Source of the DNA: CAUSKK01 sp963532425
GTDB lineage: Bacteria > Pseudomonadota > Gammaproteobacteria > Cardiobacteriales > Cardiobacteriaceae
Reading direction: 5' to 3'
NCBI GenBank assembly: GCA_963532425.1
Contig: CAUSKK010000004.1
Coordinates: 83,705 to 147,704, forward strand
DNA length: 64,000 bases
The notes under the pieces are model-generated. The model made no database searches. It saw nothing but the letters and a program-made list of their open reading frames with translations, and had not been told where the DNA came from. A program made the translations under genes and the position numbers. Below, one piece after another: positions 33,499 to 41,386 of the stretch; the stretch's first letter is position 1; each line of letters begins with the position of its first letter.

Positions 33499-35292
33499 AT
33501 GACCAATTTAGCAAAAATGGCACAAGCAAAATTACATGAACGTTTGGAGGCCAAGCATCTCTATTGGCGGGGTTATACCTGCGCCGAAATTAGCCGGATG
33601 CTGGGCGTTCAGCTGGCTACCGTATCCAACTGGCGGCGCAAGGAAAAATGGGATGAGACGCCGGTTATTCGGCGGGTGGAAAGTCAGGTGGAAGTACGGC
33701 TGATGCAGCTTATTCACAAGGACAATAAAAATCCCGCCGATTACAACGAGATGGAAAGCATCAGTAAGCTGATGGAACGCACCGCTCGCATCGAGCGTTA
33801 TCAAAACAGTGGCAACGAGTGCGACCTAAATCCACAGGTGGCCGAGGGCCACCGGAAGCGCCGCCAAAAATACAAAGATAAAAAAAGCCAGCCACTTTTT
33901 ACCGGGGAGGATATTGACCAGCTTAGATCGGCTTTTCTGGCACGTCTTTATCCACACCAGCGCGAGTGGTGGGAACATGCTTCGAGCTATCCCATGCGCC
34001 AATATCTCAAGGCCCGTCAAATTGGCGCTACTTACTATTTCGCTCTGGAAGCGCTTATCACTGCGTTGGAAACCGGTAAAAACCAGATATTTTTGAGTGC
34101 TTCAAAGAATCAGGCCTTTGTCTTCAAGAACAACATTCGGGCCTTTGTCAAAACTATGCTGGATAAAGACCTCCGGGGCGAAAATATTGTACTGACTCCG
34201 GAAACCACCCTCTATTTTCTGGGCACCAACTCCAACACCGCCCAGAGTTATTCCGGCGACCTCTACATTGACGAGTACTTTTGGATTATGGGTTTCAGCC
34301 GCCTGCAGCATCTTGCCTCGGGTATGGCCACCCACGATGACCGTCGCATCACCTATTTTTCCACCCCCTCCAGCACCGCCCATGAAGCCTATCCCTTTTG
34401 GACCGGTGAGCACTTCAACCGAGGGCGGCCCAAGCAAGACCATATTCAGCTGGACGTAAGCCATCGGGCTCTAAAGGGTGGTCGGCTCTGTGAGGATGGC
34501 TATTTTCGCCAGATGATTACGGTGGTGGATGCCATTGACAAAGGCTTTGACCGAGTCAGTATCGACAAGCTCAAACTCAAATTCCCGCCGGCCCAGTTCG
34601 ACAATCTGCTGATGTGTAAGTTTGTCAATGATGTGGACAGCCTCTTTAAGCTGGATGAGATGCAGCGTTGCATGGTGGACAGCTGGACTGTCTGGACGGA
34701 TTTCCATCCGCTGGCCGCGCGACCACTGGCCAACGCTCCGGTTTGGATTGGCTACGACCCGGCGCGCAGTCAGGACGATGCCTCGCTGGTGGTAGTGGCG
34801 CCGCCGTCGGGTGGTAGTCCGATTTTCCGCGTCATCGAAAAGTGCAGTTTCAACGGCCTAGATTTCGAAGCTCAGGCCGGAAAAATCCAAGATTTTTGCC
34901 AACGCTACAACGTGGAACACATCGCCATTGATGCCACCGGCATCGGCCAGGCGGTCTTTGAGCTGGTGCTTAAATTCTATCCGCGCGCCCAGAAAATCAT
35001 CTACACCGTTGAGAGCAAAAACGAGATGGTGCTTAAAGCCAAACAGCTTATTCAGCACGGCCGTCTACAGTGGGACCACGCCCACAGCGACATCGCCGCT
35101 GCCTTTCTGACCATTCATCAGGCTCCCACCGCCTCCGGCCGGGCCGTCAGCTATCGGGCCCACCGCACTGCCAGCACTGGCCATGCTGATTTGGCCTGGG
35201 CTCTGATGCATGCATTGATAAATGACCCGCTGGACAGCATCGAGCAGGTCGGCAGTGGCCGGAAACGTGGCCGTATCCAAATACTTGACTAG
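33499..35292 (+). CDS. P2 gpP-like terminase large subunit
   Basis: The first ATG giving the family N-terminus is at 33499, 597 residues; P2 P is 590. The start has a helix-turn-helix (WRGYTCAEISRMLGVQLATVSNWRRKEKW), followed by the ATPase region RLYPHQREWW and KARQIGATYYFALEALITA with LSASKNQAFVFK, then DEYFWI and the nuclease domain beginning WIGYDPARSQDDASL. It translocates DNA into the head. The ribosome binding site GGAG is 16 bases away and not ideal; an internal ATG at 33517 is possible. Confidence 0.93.
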   Translation: MTNLAKMAQAKLHERLEAKHLYWRGYTCAEISRMLGVQLATVSNWRRKEKWDETPVIRRVESQVEVRLMQLIHKDNKNPADYNEMESISKLMERTARIERYQNSGNECDLNPQVAEGHRKRRQKYKDKKSQPLFTGEDIDQLRSAFLARLYPHQREWWEHASSYPMRQYLKARQIGATYYFALEALITALETGKNQIFLSASKNQAFVFKNNIRAFVKTMLDKDLRGENIVLTPETTLYFLGTNSNTAQSYSGDLYIDEYFWIMGFSRLQHLASGMATHDDRRITYFSTPSSTAHEAYPFWTGEHFNRGRPKQDHIQLDVSHRALKGGRLCEDGYFRQMITVVDAIDKGFDRVSIDKLKLKFPPAQFDNLLMCKFVNDVDSLFKLDEMQRCMVDSWTVWTDFHPLAARPLANAPVWIGYDPARSQDDASLVVVAPPSGGSPIFRVIEKCSFNGLDFEAQAGKIQDFCQRYNVEHIAIDATGIGQAVFELVLKFYPRAQKIIYTVESKNEMVLKAKQLIQHGRLQWDHAHSDIAAAFLTIHQAPTASGRAVSYRAHRTASTGHADLAWALMHALINDPLDSIEQVGSGRKRGRIQILD

Positions 35293-35300
35293 GAGATTCT

Positions 35301-36284
35301 ATGCCCCCCCAATCCAACGCCGTTTTCAGCTGGAGCGACGAGCTGACGCCCTCACGTTACTGGCTCGAACTCAGTAACAGCTGCATCTACAACGGCCAGT
35401 ATTACGAGCTGCCCTATTCGGTTGAGGTGCATGCCCGCTATTTTTACAGTCTGCTCTATGTGCGCAGTGCCCTTCAGACCAAGGCCCACATCATTGGCAG
35501 TTGCTTTCGTCCTCATCGTTGGCTCAGTCAGCAGCATTTTAATGCTCTGGTGCTGGACTACCTTTGGTTTGGCAATGCCTATCTGGAGCGATGCCATAAT
35601 CGGCTGGGACAGATTCTGCAGCTGCGGCCGGCCCCGGCCAAATTCACCCGCCGCACCCTCAACAATCGCTATGTATTTCTGGGCCAGGACCCACTGGCGC
35701 CGGAATTACATCACTTTGCCCCCGGCAGCATTTGCCACCTGCTGGAACCGGATGTCAATCAGGAACTCTACGGCGTTCCCGAGTGGCTTCCTACCATTGA
35801 GAGCGCCCTCCTCAACGAGGCCTCAACCAAATTCCGCCTGCGCTACTATCGCAACGGCTCCCATGCCGGCTACATCATGTACCTGACTGACGCCAATTTC
35901 ACCGATGGCGACATTGAGGCCCTACAGGAGCAACTCAACCAATCCAAGGGCGACGGCAATTTCAAGAATTTGCTGCTCTACGCTCCCAATGGCAAGACCG
36001 ACGGCATCAAGCTCATCCCTATTTCCGAGGTGGCCGCCAAGGACGAGTTTTTCAACATTAAGTCGGTTTCCCGCGATGACCAGCTGGCCGCCTGTCGGGT
36101 GCCTCCACATATGATGGGTATCATCCCCACCAACAGCAGCGGTTTTGGTTCTGTCAGCGATGCTGCCAAGGTTTTCGCCCGCAACGAGCTGCAGCCGCTG
36201 CAGGATAATTTCGCCCAAATTAACGCCTGGCTGGGGGAAGAGGTCGTCCGTTTTGAGCCCTATCACATTGATGCCGGTGAATAA
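35301..36284 (+). CDS. P2 gpQ-like portal protein
   Basis: A 327-residue portal, close to P2 Q (344). Family text includes FSWSDELTPSRYWLELSN, YELPYSVEVHARYFYSLLYVRSALQTK and RLRYYRNGSHAGYIMYLTDANFTDGDIEALQEQL, then VPPHMMGIIP. It forms the ring for DNA entry and tail joining. AGGAG precedes the ATG by good spacing. It is the last gene of the rightward P-Q pair, after which the integrase faces it. Confidence 0.94.
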   Translation: MPPQSNAVFSWSDELTPSRYWLELSNSCIYNGQYYELPYSVEVHARYFYSLLYVRSALQTKAHIIGSCFRPHRWLSQQHFNALVLDYLWFGNAYLERCHNRLGQILQLRPAPAKFTRRTLNNRYVFLGQDPLAPELHHFAPGSICHLLEPDVNQELYGVPEWLPTIESALLNEASTKFRLRYYRNGSHAGYIMYLTDANFTDGDIEALQEQLNQSKGDGNFKNLLLYAPNGKTDGIKLIPISEVAAKDEFFNIKSVSRDDQLAACRVPPHMMGIIPTNSSGFGSVSDAAKVFARNELQPLQDNFAQINAWLGEEVVRFEPYHIDAGE

Positions 36285-36300
36285 TGCTGTGGCACTTTTT

Positions 36301-36337
36301 GTAACGGCCGTTACGGCAAATTACACTTTAGGTGTAA
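36301..36337. repeat. Palindromes after gpQ with GTAAC motif
   Basis: GTAACGGCCGTTAC (36301-36314) is a perfect 14-bp palindrome. TTACAC-TTTAG-GTGTAA follows at 36321-36337. The motif GTAAC recurs in the left prophage end. The function may be termination, or binding of a phage protein to both ends. Confidence 0.6.
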
Positions 36338-36424
36338 CAGGTTAATCATTTGATTTATATGGTTAATTTTTTTATTTTTTGGCCCTGTTGCGTTGTTACA
36401 CTTTTCCCGAGGTCAAATCTAAAA

Positions 36425-37606
36425 TCAAGTTTTGGAGCCTTTGAGTTGGTCAAGATAATCGGCCCAGAACTGCATCATTTCCCGGCGCTGGGCCAGATAC
36501 AGAGCGTGGTTGTAGGCAGCCTTTACGCCACTCTCGGCATGAGCCAACTGGGCCTCAATGTAACGGGGCTCAAAGCCCAGTTCGTGCAACAGCGTCGAGG
36601 CCGAACCACGAAAACCGTGGCCGGTCATTTCGGAAGGGGGGAAACCTAGGGTCAGCAGGGCCGTGCGAATTGTATTGGGGCCCAGAGGTTGGCCGAGCCG
36701 GATGCCTTTAAATACCAGACCTTCACCGCTGCTCTCACTCTGGGCAGCATGAAGAATCTCCAATGACTGCCGGGCCAGCGGAACCAGATGGGGGCGTCGC
36801 ATCTTCATCCGACCGGCAGGAATAAGCCAAAGCGCACGCTCCCAATCTATTTCCTCCCATCTCATCAATCGCAGTTCCTGCTGCCGAACAAAAACCAACG
36901 GCAGTAGGCGGAGCATCAGTGCCACCTGCCACCGGCCGGCATATCGGTCAATGGCCCGCAAAAGCTCGCCAAAACGCTGGGGGTTGGTAATGCGGGGATG
37001 ATTGGTGGAGGGTTTGGCGGGCAGCAGCTGGGCCAGCGGCTGAATGGGGTTGTAGCTGGCCTTGTCGTCCAAAATGGCCAGCGAGTAGATTTCACTCAAC
37101 AGCTGACGATTACGCCGAGCGGCCAAGCTACGACCGGCGCTGTCCAAGGCCAGAAGAGCGGCTTTGATTTCGGCGGTGCTGATGCTTTCCAGCGCCCGGT
37201 CGCCGAATTTATCCAAGATGGCTGGCACCAAATCCTGTTGGCAGCGATGCAAATATTTTTCCGAGCAGCCCCGCCGCCGTTTGTGGTTAATCAGGGCGGC
37301 GAACCCATCGCGAAGGCTGTAGCTTGCCGCCAGCTGGGCCCGGGCCTGCAGTTGTCGCTGTTCATGGGGATTTTGTCCCCGTGCCAACATTTCTCGGTAG
37401 ACCAAGGTTTGTTGGCGGGCGGCCAATAAACTCAGTGCTGGATATTTGCCCAGAGCCAATTCATAGGATTTTTTCAGGTGGCTGTACTTAAAACGCCAAA
37501 CTTTGGAACCAGAGGGATTGATTTGTAGAAAAAGACCGTAGCCGTCGAATAATTTATATTTCTTCTCCTGAGGCCGGGCCGCTTTGATTTTGCCGTCGTT
37601 GAGCAT
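36425..37606 (-). CDS. P4-type tyrosine integrase
   Basis: A 393-residue recombinase with the DUF4102-like N-terminal arm-binding domain (YKLFDGYGLFLQINPSGSKVWRFKY and LALGKYPALSLLAAR) and the catalytic domain: Arg in RQQELRLMRWEEI, HGFR in TGHGFRGSASTLLHE, His in AQLAHAE, Tyr near AAYNHALY. These residues show that it should be active. It would join attP to the chromosome and lies at the right end of the prophage. P4-type enzymes are common in genomic islands but not in P2 phages, whose integrases are of another subgroup. Confidence 0.93.
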   Translation of the reverse strand: MLNDGKIKAARPQEKKYKLFDGYGLFLQINPSGSKVWRFKYSHLKKSYELALGKYPALSLLAARQQTLVYREMLARGQNPHEQRQLQARAQLAASYSLRDGFAALINHKRRRGCSEKYLHRCQQDLVPAILDKFGDRALESISTAEIKAALLALDSAGRSLAARRNRQLLSEIYSLAILDDKASYNPIQPLAQLLPAKPSTNHPRITNPQRFGELLRAIDRYAGRWQVALMLRLLPLVFVRQQELRLMRWEEIDWERALWLIPAGRMKMRRPHLVPLARQSLEILHAAQSESSGEGLVFKGIRLGQPLGPNTIRTALLTLGFPPSEMTGHGFRGSASTLLHELGFEPRYIEAQLAHAESGVKAAYNHALYLAQRREMMQFWADYLDQLKGSKT

Positions 37607-37772
37607 GGCAATTTTTCCTTACAGAGGGGGTCATTGACCCCCATTTTATCCCCCAGTTTTGCCTTAAGGTCATACGGTTATCTAGGTTTTTTAAAGGCCA
37701 TAAGGATAGACATCCTTTTGAATTCATTACTAAAAGCCTTTAAATATCTTTAGATGGCTGAGAAAAATTGCC
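37607..37772. other. Right prophage end, AT-rich, with integrase arm-like sites
   Basis: No gene is visible. GGGGGTCA (37627), ACCCCCAT (37637) and ATCCCCC (37648) form closely spaced direct and inverted G/C runs upstream of the integrase start, resembling those at 2862-2892. They are plausible arm-type integrase sites. The remaining 100 bases are AT-rich and end at the proposed attR. Confidence 0.45.
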
Positions 37773-37788
37773 TCACCCCGAAGCGCTT
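37773..37788. other. Candidate right attachment site (attR core)
   Basis: TCACCCCGAAGCGCTT is identical to 2803-2818 at the left boundary. AT-rich phage DNA lies to its left and palindrome-rich host DNA to its right. The palindrome is completed to GAAGCGCTTT here instead of GAAGCGCTTC. Confidence 0.5.
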
Positions 37789-38700
37789 TTTTTATGGCCG
37801 GCGCGGTTTTTCCCAGCGAAGCGCTTCGTTCTGGGCCGCCGTTGAACGAGTGGGATAGGCCTAAAAGGGGGAGCGCTTCGGCCTGAACTGCCTCGCCAGC
37901 GAAGCGCTTCCTCTTTTTTACCCCGGCCCGCTGGCATCTCTGGTTTTTCCCTTTCAAACCGAAGCGCTTCACTGCCAGAACGAGCGAAGCGCTTCAATCC
38001 TTAAGGCCCCCCAGAGCGAAGCGCTTCGAGCTGCTGGGCTCAATGGAGAAGCGCTTCGGTACCGGAAGGGGGAGCGCTTCATTTTGGGCCAGTGGATTTT
38101 CGACTCGGGGAAAGCGCTTCCTCCTCGGCCAGCGGATTCCTTCCCCCGCCCCAAACCGCTTTCAACCGAAAGCGCTTCGTTGCCAGAACCCCAGTAAGGG
38201 GAGCGCTTCTCTCCTGAAAACCACCAAAGCGGCCCCGGCCGAAGCGCTTCAACCGGGCCAGAGAGATTTCCTCGGAGCGAAGCGCTTCATTCTCGAACGC
38301 CAGAAAAATCGAAGCGCTTCGCTGCCAAAGCCCCCAAGGGAGTGCTTCGTTTTCGGCCAATGGATTTTCGGCGGCGCCCCCAATGCCGTTCAAGAACGAA
38401 GCGCTTCAACCGGACCGGAGAGATTTCCCCAGAGCGAAGCGCTTCGCTTTGGAAAGCTGGAAGGGAAAGATAGGAAGCGCTTCGCTGCCAAAACCCAGAA
38501 AAGGGAGCGCTTCGATAACCCCGCCACCGGTCGGGCGTGGTCGCGACGGGCGGGCTTCAGGTTGATAGGGCTTTCCGCAACGAAGCGCTTCGTTAAAACC
38601 AAAGAGCCGGCCGGCGATTTAAACCGTTTCCGAGGGGAAGCGCTTCGTTTTGGATAAATGGATTTTCTGCCCCGGCCCGGGGGAAGCGCTTCGGTGGGAA
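37780..38700. repeat. Array 1 of GAAGCGCTTC palindromes
   Basis: About 15 perfect copies of the palindrome (for example at 37818, 37901, 37961, 37985, 38018, 38048, 38241, 38279, 38311, 38398, 38435, 38474, 38582 and 38637) and about eight one-base variants occupy 920 bases, 24-77 bases apart, mean about 40. Spacers differ but reuse blocks such as GGCCAnTGGATTTTC (38090, 38356) and a similar TGGATTTTC at 38658. No gene is supported. It separates the prophage from the dipeptidase gene and is probably continuous with the cluster at 2738-2819 in a strain without the prophage. Confidence 0.93.
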
Positions 38701-38798
38701 GATGGTTGCAATTCCCCAGACGACCCAGCGGGGGGCGGCAGGGCTGGGGCCCGCGCTGGCACTGCCGGCGCAGCACGGCGGCTTTTCGCCCGGTTTTT

Positions 38799-39764
38799 CT
38801 AGAGCCACACCCGTTCCAGCAGGCCCTTGAGGTTCTGCCAGGCGATGCGGTCGAGGGCGGCGCTGTCGTAGCCGCGCTGACCCAGGCCGGCCCAGACCTC
38901 GGCCAGGGCCTCCGGGGCCAGATAGCGGCCACTGAGCCCCCGGACGCCATAGCCGGCGCTGGGCGGCCACCAGTAGGCCCGGTCGAGGTTCGGTGGCATA
39001 TCGTCGATGCCGTCGTCATAGCAGTAGTCCAGGCCCAGGCCCACATGGTCGATGCCGAGCAGCTGCACCACATAGTCAATGTGTTGCACCAGCGAGGCCG
39101 GTTTCAGCTCCGGGTCGCCGAGGAAACTGCCGACGCCGTTCAGACAGACCAGCCCGCCGGTGGCGGCCACGGCCCTCATGGCCCGGTCGGTGGCATTGCG
39201 GCCGTGGGGCACCAGCGCCCGGGGGTTGCCGTGGCTGTAGAGCACCGGCCGCGAGCCACTGACGGCGCAGATGTCCAGGGCGGTTTTTTCGTCGCCGTGG
39301 CTCAAATCCATGAGCAGATGCTCGGCGTGAATGGCCTCCACCACCTTCACCCCCAGCGGCGTCAGGCCCTGAGGCACGTCGTGGGCGCCGCCGGCGATGC
39401 TGTTGTTGCGGTTATAGGCCAGATGAATCTGGCGCACGCCCAGCCGGGCGTAGAGGGCCACCATTTCCGGCAGTTCCAGCAGCGGCAGCGAACCCTCCAA
39501 ATCGAAGCTCACCGCCAGCCTATCGGCGGCCCCGGCGGCGGCCAGTTCGGCCCGGGTGCCCACCAGCTGGAGAAAATCGCTGGAGGCCAGCTGGGCGCGG
39601 AAGCCGGCGAGGGTGCGCAGAATCTGCTCCAGCGGGTTTAAATCCATGCCGACGTTGATGGAAACATAGCGGCAGCCGGCGTCGTAGTGGCGGCGCAGTT
39701 GGTTCAAATCGCTGTCCGGCCGCAGGGGCAGACAGCTGTGGGCATCGAAAAATCGTTGGCCCAT
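38799..39764 (-). CDS. Peptidase M19 (membrane/renal dipeptidase family)
   Basis: A 321-residue metal-dependent dipeptidase-like enzyme. Metal sites of the family are recognisable: Glu in SFDLEGSLPL, His in LMDLSHGDEKT, His in LYSHGNPRALVPHGRNATD and Asp in GLGLDYCYDDG. The first site, usually HxD, reads FFDAHSCLPL, with Cys in place of Asp; this may mark a subfamily with altered metal binding. It hydrolyses dipeptides, perhaps D-amino acid types, in the cytoplasm, as no signal peptide is seen. It is the second gene of a leftward pair, eight bases after a membrane-protein gene. Confidence 0.85.
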   Translation of the reverse strand: MGQRFFDAHSCLPLRPDSDLNQLRRHYDAGCRYVSINVGMDLNPLEQILRTLAGFRAQLASSDFLQLVGTRAELAAAGAADRLAVSFDLEGSLPLLELPEMVALYARLGVRQIHLAYNRNNSIAGGAHDVPQGLTPLGVKVVEAIHAEHLLMDLSHGDEKTALDICAVSGSRPVLYSHGNPRALVPHGRNATDRAMRAVAATGGLVCLNGVGSFLGDPELKPASLVQHIDYVVQLLGIDHVGLGLDYCYDDGIDDMPPNLDRAYWWPPSAGYGVRGLSGRYLAPEALAEVWAGLGQRGYDSAALDRIAWQNLKGLLERVWL

Positions 39765-39772
39765 GGTTCCTC

Positions 39773-41323
39773 CTAGTTTTGTGGGGTGAAAAGCAGCCAG
39801 TAGCCGGCGTGGGTGGCAAAGCGGAAACGGCCACAGTCGGGGTTGCTGTGAATGTGGCCTTCGATGGTGTCAATGTTCATCAGCCGGGTACGGACCAGCA
39901 AATAATCATAGTCCTGGCAGCGCGTAATCGCCTGGAAGTTTTCCGGCTGGAGCTCGGCCGTAACCGCCCGTTTCGCCGGCGTCCGGCCCGGCTTGAAGCG
40001 CACCACCTGGGGATAGAGCGAGGCAAAGTTGAAATCGCTCCAGCCGCCGCGCTCGGCCTGGTACCAGTTGCCGAAATAGAGGTATTCCAGCGCGCTGGTC
40101 AGCTTGCTTTCCGGGGCGCTGCGGGTGCCGAGCTCGAGGACCGTCAGCAGCCGCTGGCCCGGCTCCAGCTGGGCGAGAATCTGGCGGAATTCCCGGGTGG
40201 CCGTGGCGTGCTCGAAGCGAATCTGGTTGTTGGCGAATTTCAGCAGCAGCGCGCTGGCACAGAGCACAAAAAAGCCGTGGGCCCAGCGCAGATAGCCACT
40301 GGGCGCGGCCAGGGCCGGCCCCGGCGTCCAAATCAGGTAATAGAACGGCGGAATCAGCAGGGCGAAGCGGCTGTAAATCTGCGTAACCTCAAAGCCGATG
40401 AACGGCAGCAGGTAATAGACGGCCAGCACCGCCAGCAGCGGCCAGTGGCGTTGCGGGTCGCGGCTGGGCCGATAGCCCAGGGCCGGCGGCAGCAGGTAGA
40501 GGGCGAGGGTGAAAAAATCGTAGCTGGGCAGGGCCGTCTGGTTCCAGGGCAGATAGAGCAGGGCTAGGGTTTTCGGCCCCCAGGGGTGAAATTCCGTGCG
40601 CTGGTAGAACTGGAAGCCGGTTACATCGGGCTTGAAGAGGAAATAGAGCAGCAGCAGGGCAAAAATCAGATAGCTGGCCGAATAAAGCAGAAACGGCCGC
40701 AGCACCGGCCGGTTGGCCAGGGCGCGCCGGCGCAGCTCGATGAGAAAGCTGCCGTAGGCCAGCAGGCAGGCCAGGGCGTAAATCAGCACATGGTTGAGGT
40801 AGAGGAAAAGGCCGGCCGGCAGCAGACTGCCGATGAGCAGCGCCGGGTGAAGGCTGTCCAGCCGCGCCACCAGCGCCCGGCTGAGCAGCACAAACAGCAG
40901 GCCAAAGGGCAGGGCCAGCAGGAAGCTGAGGAAACCGAACTGGAAGGCGAGGCCGAAGAAGGTGCCCAGAGCTACCCAGTCCACCAGCACCGGGGCGTCG
41001 TAGGCGCGGCGGAAACAGGCGAAGGCCCAGACGTAGAGCAGCAGAATGCTGGCGAGCAGGATTTTGGCCGACAGCAGAATGTCGAAGCACTGGTAGAGGC
41101 CGAGCCAGTAGAGATAGAGCACCAGATAGGGCGTGTTCCAGTTGATTTGCAGCATTTCACCCCAGCGGCTGTTACCGTGCAGCCACAGGTCGTTGAGCAG
41201 CACCACCTGGCTGGCGTGCTGGGGCAAATCCACCAGCGGCAGATAGTGGGGATAGAAAAGCAGTAGCAGACAGAACAGCAGCGCCAGCGCAAAGAAGCGC
41301 CGCTCCCGGGGCAATGGGGACAT
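39773..41323 (-). CDS. Polytopic inner-membrane protein, possible GT-C type glycosyltransferase
   Basis: A 516-residue protein with about ten hydrophobic segments, beginning FFALALLFCLLLLFYPHYLPLVDLPQHASQVVLLNDLW. The acidic/histidine loop after the first membrane helix (LPLVDLPQHASQ) and the large soluble C-terminal domain of about 150 residues suggest GT-C glycosyltransferases, which use lipid-linked sugars, but no decisive motif is visible. It precedes the dipeptidase gene in the same direction and lies next to the second palindrome array, which contains no other gene. Confidence 0.6.
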   Translation of the reverse strand: MSPLPRERRFFALALLFCLLLLFYPHYLPLVDLPQHASQVVLLNDLWLHGNSRWGEMLQINWNTPYLVLYLYWLGLYQCFDILLSAKILLASILLLYVWAFACFRRAYDAPVLVDWVALGTFFGLAFQFGFLSFLLALPFGLLFVLLSRALVARLDSLHPALLIGSLLPAGLFLYLNHVLIYALACLLAYGSFLIELRRRALANRPVLRPFLLYSASYLIFALLLLYFLFKPDVTGFQFYQRTEFHPWGPKTLALLYLPWNQTALPSYDFFTLALYLLPPALGYRPSRDPQRHWPLLAVLAVYYLLPFIGFEVTQIYSRFALLIPPFYYLIWTPGPALAAPSGYLRWAHGFFVLCASALLLKFANNQIRFEHATATREFRQILAQLEPGQRLLTVLELGTRSAPESKLTSALEYLYFGNWYQAERGGWSDFNFASLYPQVVRFKPGRTPAKRAVTAELQPENFQAITRCQDYDYLLVRTRLMNIDTIEGHIHSNPDCGRFRFATHAGYWLLFTPQN

Positions 41324-41386
41324 GGGAAAACTCCTTATGGATAAAAATCGTTGACCAGCTCCTAGCCAAAATCAGGCCGGGACGGC

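Larger units (their letters stand above)
2803..37788. mobile_element. P2-type prophage, about 35 kb, apparently complete
   Basis: The segment contains an integrase, repressor with divergent regulator, Ogr-type activator, primase-helicase, terminase, portal, scaffold, capsid, head completion, lysis and full tail gene sets recognisable as P2 family. Base composition changes sharply at both ends, where AT-rich non-coding DNA meets GC-rich palindrome-bearing host DNA. A 16-bp direct repeat marks both boundaries. All recognised virion genes are open. The order is not the P2 order: tail genes D-U-S and head/lysis genes O to W are on the minus strand, J to E' and P-Q on the plus strand. Replication and integration genes are not P2-like, so the element is a mosaic. 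Confidence 0.9.

Noticed and set aside
38043..38657. Open frames inside the palindrome arrays (for example 204 residues at 38043, 181 residues at 42933)
   Set aside because: They are made of EALP, KRF and SAS peptides from the repeat in its different frames, with no domain and no ribosome binding site.
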